NCBI RefSeq assembly: GCF_002906165.1
Contig: NZ_PPCN01000017.1
Span: forward strand, 27,584-91,583
DNA: 64,000 bases
Direction: 5' to 3'
From: Roseibium marinum
GTDB lineage: Bacteria; Pseudomonadota; Alphaproteobacteria; Rhizobiales; Stappiaceae
The number at the start of each line of letters is the position of its first letter. Position 1 is the stretch's first letter. Below are positions 61,708-64,000 of this stretch, in pieces. The translations under genes were made by a program, and so were the position numbers. Below the pieces are notes generated by a model. It had not been told where the DNA came from and searched no databases. It saw only the letters and a list, made by a program, of their open reading frames with translations.

Positions 61708-62444
61708 TCGGCCTGGTCTTTCACGTCCGCTGTGAACATGTAGCCGCCGCCCCAGACGGTCTTGATCATCTTCGGATCCTTCGGGTCCGCCTCAATCTTG
61801 CGGCGCAGACGCGAAACCTGATTGTCGATCGAGCGGTCGAAGACGGCCGGGGTGCGTCCGGTGGTCAGGTCCAGGAGCTGGTCCCGGTTGAGGACCATTT
61901 TCGGACGTTTCAGAAAGGTGCAGAGCAACTGGAATTCGCCGCTGGAAAGCGCGACCGAAGTGCCGTCCGCATCCTTCAGTTCCCGCCGGGAGACATTGAG
62001 CGACCAGCCGTCGAAATGCAGCAGTTCCTGTTCAATCGGATCCCGTTCGCGCGGCGCCAGCGATGTCCGGCGCAGGACCGCGCGGATGCGGGCGAGCAGT
62101 TCGCGCGGGTTGAACGGTTTGGTGACATAATCGTCGGCGCCGATTTCAAGGCCGATCACCCGGTCGGTGTCATCGGCCATGGCGGTCAGCAGGATCACCG
62201 GCATGGCACCGGTTTCGACCAGGTGACGGCACAGCGACAGGCCGTCCTCACCCGGCATCATGATGTCCAGGACGACCAGATCGACGGACGCGGCCTTCAG
62301 GGCCTTGCGGGCGTGGGCTGCATTTTCCGCCGTCGACGCGCGCAGGCCGTTCTTGATCAGATAGCGGGCCAGTGTCTCGCGGATGTCGCGATGGTCGTCC
62401 ACCACCAGGATGTGCGGGCTCGGATCGCTCACTCTTGTCTCCAT
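61704..62444 (-). CDS. OmpR/PhoB-family response regulator
   Basis: The receiver domain has the phospho-accepting Asp60 in LVVLDIMMPGEDG, acidic DD (16-17) and Lys in DDYVTKPF. The C-terminal winged helix (ELQ-type, VALSSGEFQLLCTFLKRPKM, then RSIDNQVSRLRRKIE and WGGGYMF) completes an OmpR-type regulator of 246 residues. It is divergent from the EF-hand gene, which is its likely target. Confidence 0.95.
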   Translation of the reverse strand: METRVSDPSPHILVVDDHRDIRETLARYLIKNGLRASTAENAAHARKALKAASVDLVVLDIMMPGEDGLSLCRHLVETGAMPVILLTAMADDTDRVIGLEIGADDYVTKPFNPRELLARIRAVLRRTSLAPRERDPIEQELLHFDGWSLNVSRRELKDADGTSVALSSGEFQLLCTFLKRPKMVLNRDQLLDLTTGRTPAVFDRSIDNQVSRLRRKIEADPKDPKMIKTVWGGGYMFTADVKDQAE

Positions 62445-62454
62445 TTCAGAGCAT

Positions 62455-62535
62455 CCTGCTTTTATACGATTCCATACAAAAGCAGGTTGATCTCATCGGC
62501 GGCGCTGTACAATTGTATCTTGCGAGGCCGCCGAT
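62455..62535. promoter_or_regulatory. Nested dyads upstream of the two-component system
   Basis: CCTGCTTTT (62455-62463) pairs with AAAAGCAGG (62478-62486). Next, ATCGGCGGC (62495-62503) pairs with GCCGCCGAT (62527-62535), and its loop holds the palindrome TACAATTGTA (62508-62517). Together they form two adjacent symmetric regions in the divergent promoter between the regulator and the EF-hand gene. Confidence 0.55.
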
Positions 62536-62714
62536 CTGCTTGTTTCTACGGCTAAAATAGTAGCTTGAACCTTATCGTGCCCAGGGAACTTGTAACAAAG
62601 TGTGTCGGGACGGCCCAGCGGGACAGATGGCGACACTTCGAGCCGACTCGAGGGGTATTCCTGCGACAATTGCCACCTACCTTCAGCTCATCAACGAACC
62701 AAGGAGTTGTTGGA

Positions 62715-63788
62715 ATGAAACCGTTCAGGAAAATTGCAATTGCCGCTCTGGCTGCGAGCGTCGCGGGTGTCGCACTGACCGCCGGTCTGTCTGCTTCAGC
62801 CCAAAGCGGGCCTGCAAACGGGGACGGGGGCAAACAGATGCAACAGACCGCCGGTGAACGTTTTGCCCATATGGGCAAGCGCGGCGGACACGGTCACGAT
62901 GCCGGTCCGGGCTTCGGTCCGGGTTTTGGGCCAGGTGGCGGCCGGCATGGCGAACGCATGTTCGAGCGTTTCGACGTGGATGACGACGGCGTGATCACGG
63001 AAGCGGAAATCGCCGAAGTGCGGTCCAGGGATTTTCAGTCAGCCGACGCGGATGGCAGCGGAGATATCAGTCTGGAGGAATTCAAGGCTGAATTCATGAC
63101 CCGCTCCAGTGACCGGATGGTCCGGGCGTTCCAGTTCCTGGATCGGGACGGTGACGGCACGGTCACACAGGAAGAAGCCGATCTTGCGGCCAACCGCCTG
63201 TTCGACATGCTTGACCGGGATGGAAACGGCAGCGTCGAAAAGGTTCGCGGGCAGCGTGGTCCCGGTGAGGGGCGTGGCCCCGGTAGCGGAAATGGTCCCG
63301 GTGGCCGGAATGGCGCAGAGGACGGCAAGGGTGGCCCCCGGGCTGAAGCCCGCGGCCACGATGAACGCGGCGGCCCGCGCGGACCGCATCACGGTCGCGG
63401 CGGTCAGGGCCGGATGTTCCTGGGCCTGTTCGACACCGATGGCGACGGCGCTGTAAACCGCGAGGATTTCGATGCCAGACGCGCCGAGCTTTTCGCTCTG
63501 GCCGACACGGACGGCAACGGGTCCTTCACCCTGGAGGAGTTCGGTCCGCTGTGGCTGACCTTCAACGAGAACCATATTGTCGACATGTTCCAGCGCGCGG
63601 ATGCCGATGGCAGCCTCGGCGTGACAGCGGAAGAGCATGACAAGCGCCTAGACAAGATGATGGAACGCGCCGACCGCAACAAGGATGGCGTCATCACCAA
63701 AGCCGATTTCAAGGGCGGCAAACACGGCGGTAAACATGGCGGAAAAGGCAAAGGCTGGGGCAAACACCACCGCGGCTTATGTGAATAA
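62715..63788 (+). CDS. Exported EF-hand protein with about eight Ca-binding motifs
   Basis: The 357-residue protein has a signal peptide (cleavage near SAQ/SGP). EF-hand loops then follow, including DVDDDGVITEAE, DADGSGDISLEE, DRDGDGTVTQEE, DTDGDGAVNRED, DTDGNGSFTLEE and DRNKDGVITKAD. Gly/His/Arg-rich linkers (PGPGGGRHG near 63, GPGEGRGPGS near 190) separate the groups. A His/Lys/Gly tail ends the protein. It lies divergent from an OmpR-type system, an arrangement seen for Ca-responsive systems. A periplasmic calcium buffer or sensor is likely. AAGGAG precedes the ATG. Confidence 0.88.
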   Translation: MKPFRKIAIAALAASVAGVALTAGLSASAQSGPANGDGGKQMQQTAGERFAHMGKRGGHGHDAGPGFGPGFGPGGGRHGERMFERFDVDDDGVITEAEIAEVRSRDFQSADADGSGDISLEEFKAEFMTRSSDRMVRAFQFLDRDGDGTVTQEEADLAANRLFDMLDRDGNGSVEKVRGQRGPGEGRGPGSGNGPGGRNGAEDGKGGPRAEARGHDERGGPRGPHHGRGGQGRMFLGLFDTDGDGAVNREDFDARRAELFALADTDGNGSFTLEEFGPLWLTFNENHIVDMFQRADADGSLGVTAEEHDKRLDKMMERADRNKDGVITKADFKGGKHGGKHGGKGKGWGKHHRGLCE

Positions 63789-63812
63789 CCCCGGAGGCCA
63801 TATCCGGGGTTA
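63786..63812 (+). other. Hairpin at the end of the EF-hand gene
   Basis: TAACCCCGGA (63786-63795, including the stop codon) pairs perfectly with TCCGGGGTTA (63803-63812). No T run follows, so termination would need another factor. Confidence 0.6.
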
Positions 63813-63854
63813 GTTCTTCACGCTGATACGATCCCGAGATGGGGAAGCGAAGAG

Positions 63855-63914
63855 GGAGCCGCGCCTGCGGCTCCAGACTGCTGACAAACCCCTGGCGTTA
63901 GCCGTGGGTTTTTG
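63855..63914. other. Hairpins and probable left end of an IS element
   Basis: GGAGCCGC/GCGGCTCC (63855-63874) forms a perfect hairpin, and CAAACCC...GGGTTTTT (63886-63914) a second one directly upstream of the transposase start. These are likely the leader or terminal region of the insertion element; the exact terminus cannot be fixed without its right end. Confidence 0.4.
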
Positions 63915-63927
63915 ATTCACTGGTTTC

Positions 63928-64000
63928 ATGTTGAAGAAACCCGGCCCGGATCAGACAGCTCTCGAGATGGTGACGCTCGATCAGCTTGTCCCCACCGATC
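63928..64000 (+). mobile_element. Start of an IS1182-like transposase, cut by the window edge
   Basis: ATG 63928 begins MLKKPGPDQTALEMVTLDQL and continues VPTD to the last base. Transposases of the IS1182 family start with this kind of segment (ELEMVTLEELVPxDHLLR). Only 24 codons are visible, so whether it is intact is unknown. Confidence 0.7.

Overview
The window is high-GC DNA from an alphaproteobacterium, most likely of the Hyphomicrobiales and perhaps close to Roseibium/Labrenzia (Stappiaceae). That placement is inference from gene content: a zeta-type ATPase inhibitor divergent from purC, a tiny membrane protein inside purSQ, DUF2336, DUF1127 and BA14K proteins, a fused indolepyruvate oxidoreductase, and an ArsR-methyltransferase/metF/metH block. 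No rRNA, tRNA or CRISPR array was seen.

Layout. 0-7 kb: purine synthesis on the minus strand (purC, purS, a 35-residue membrane peptide, purQ, DUF2164; purL runs off the left edge). A MocR regulator, a DUF1127 protein, a peroxiredoxin and an AraC regulator lie between purQ and purL. 7-15.5 kb: housekeeping genes (HpcH aldolase, RBBP9-like hydrolase, BA14K protein, metallophosphoesterase, purB, Nudix hydrolase, APC permease, rpe). 15.6-23.6 kb: the most unusual part, a mosaic tandem array. It holds five copies of a GNAT acetyltransferase module (one intact), each followed by a different AT-rich small gene. Those genes usually overlap or abut the start of the next reading frame. One long gene for a Ca-binding, RTX-associated type of protein survives with a broken 3' end. 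The pattern looks like orphan modules of a polymorphic secreted-effector/immunity locus, but its function is unproven.

23.6-35.6 kb: DUF2259, a BASS-type transporter, a DadA-like oxidoreductase, an Lrp/AsnC regulator divergent from a 1173-residue indolepyruvate:ferredoxin oxidoreductase, a DUF1127-like protein, DUF2336 and a large MscS channel. 35.7-39 kb: two glycosyltransferases, a MITE-like inverted repeat and a possible actinoporin-like protein beside an AT-rich, decayed stretch. 39-46.3 kb: a glycerophosphodiesterase and a complete dipeptide/oligopeptide-type ABC importer with chained overlapping starts, divergent from a LysR regulator.

46.3-52.3 kb: the methionine branch, an ArsR-methyltransferase regulator with a palindromic operator, then metF and metH. 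52.3-52.8 kb: a short terminator-bounded unit with a 47-codon ORF and a cluster of TGCAC-type repeats. 52.8-56.9 kb: an ArsR regulator divergent from NIPSNAP, ABM monooxygenase, EamA exporter, cupin and FAD monooxygenase genes, most with overlapping ends. 57-60 kb: a large uncharacterised polytopic membrane protein. 60.2-63.8 kb: a two-component system divergent from an exported EF-hand protein. The right edge holds the start of an IS1182-like transposase.
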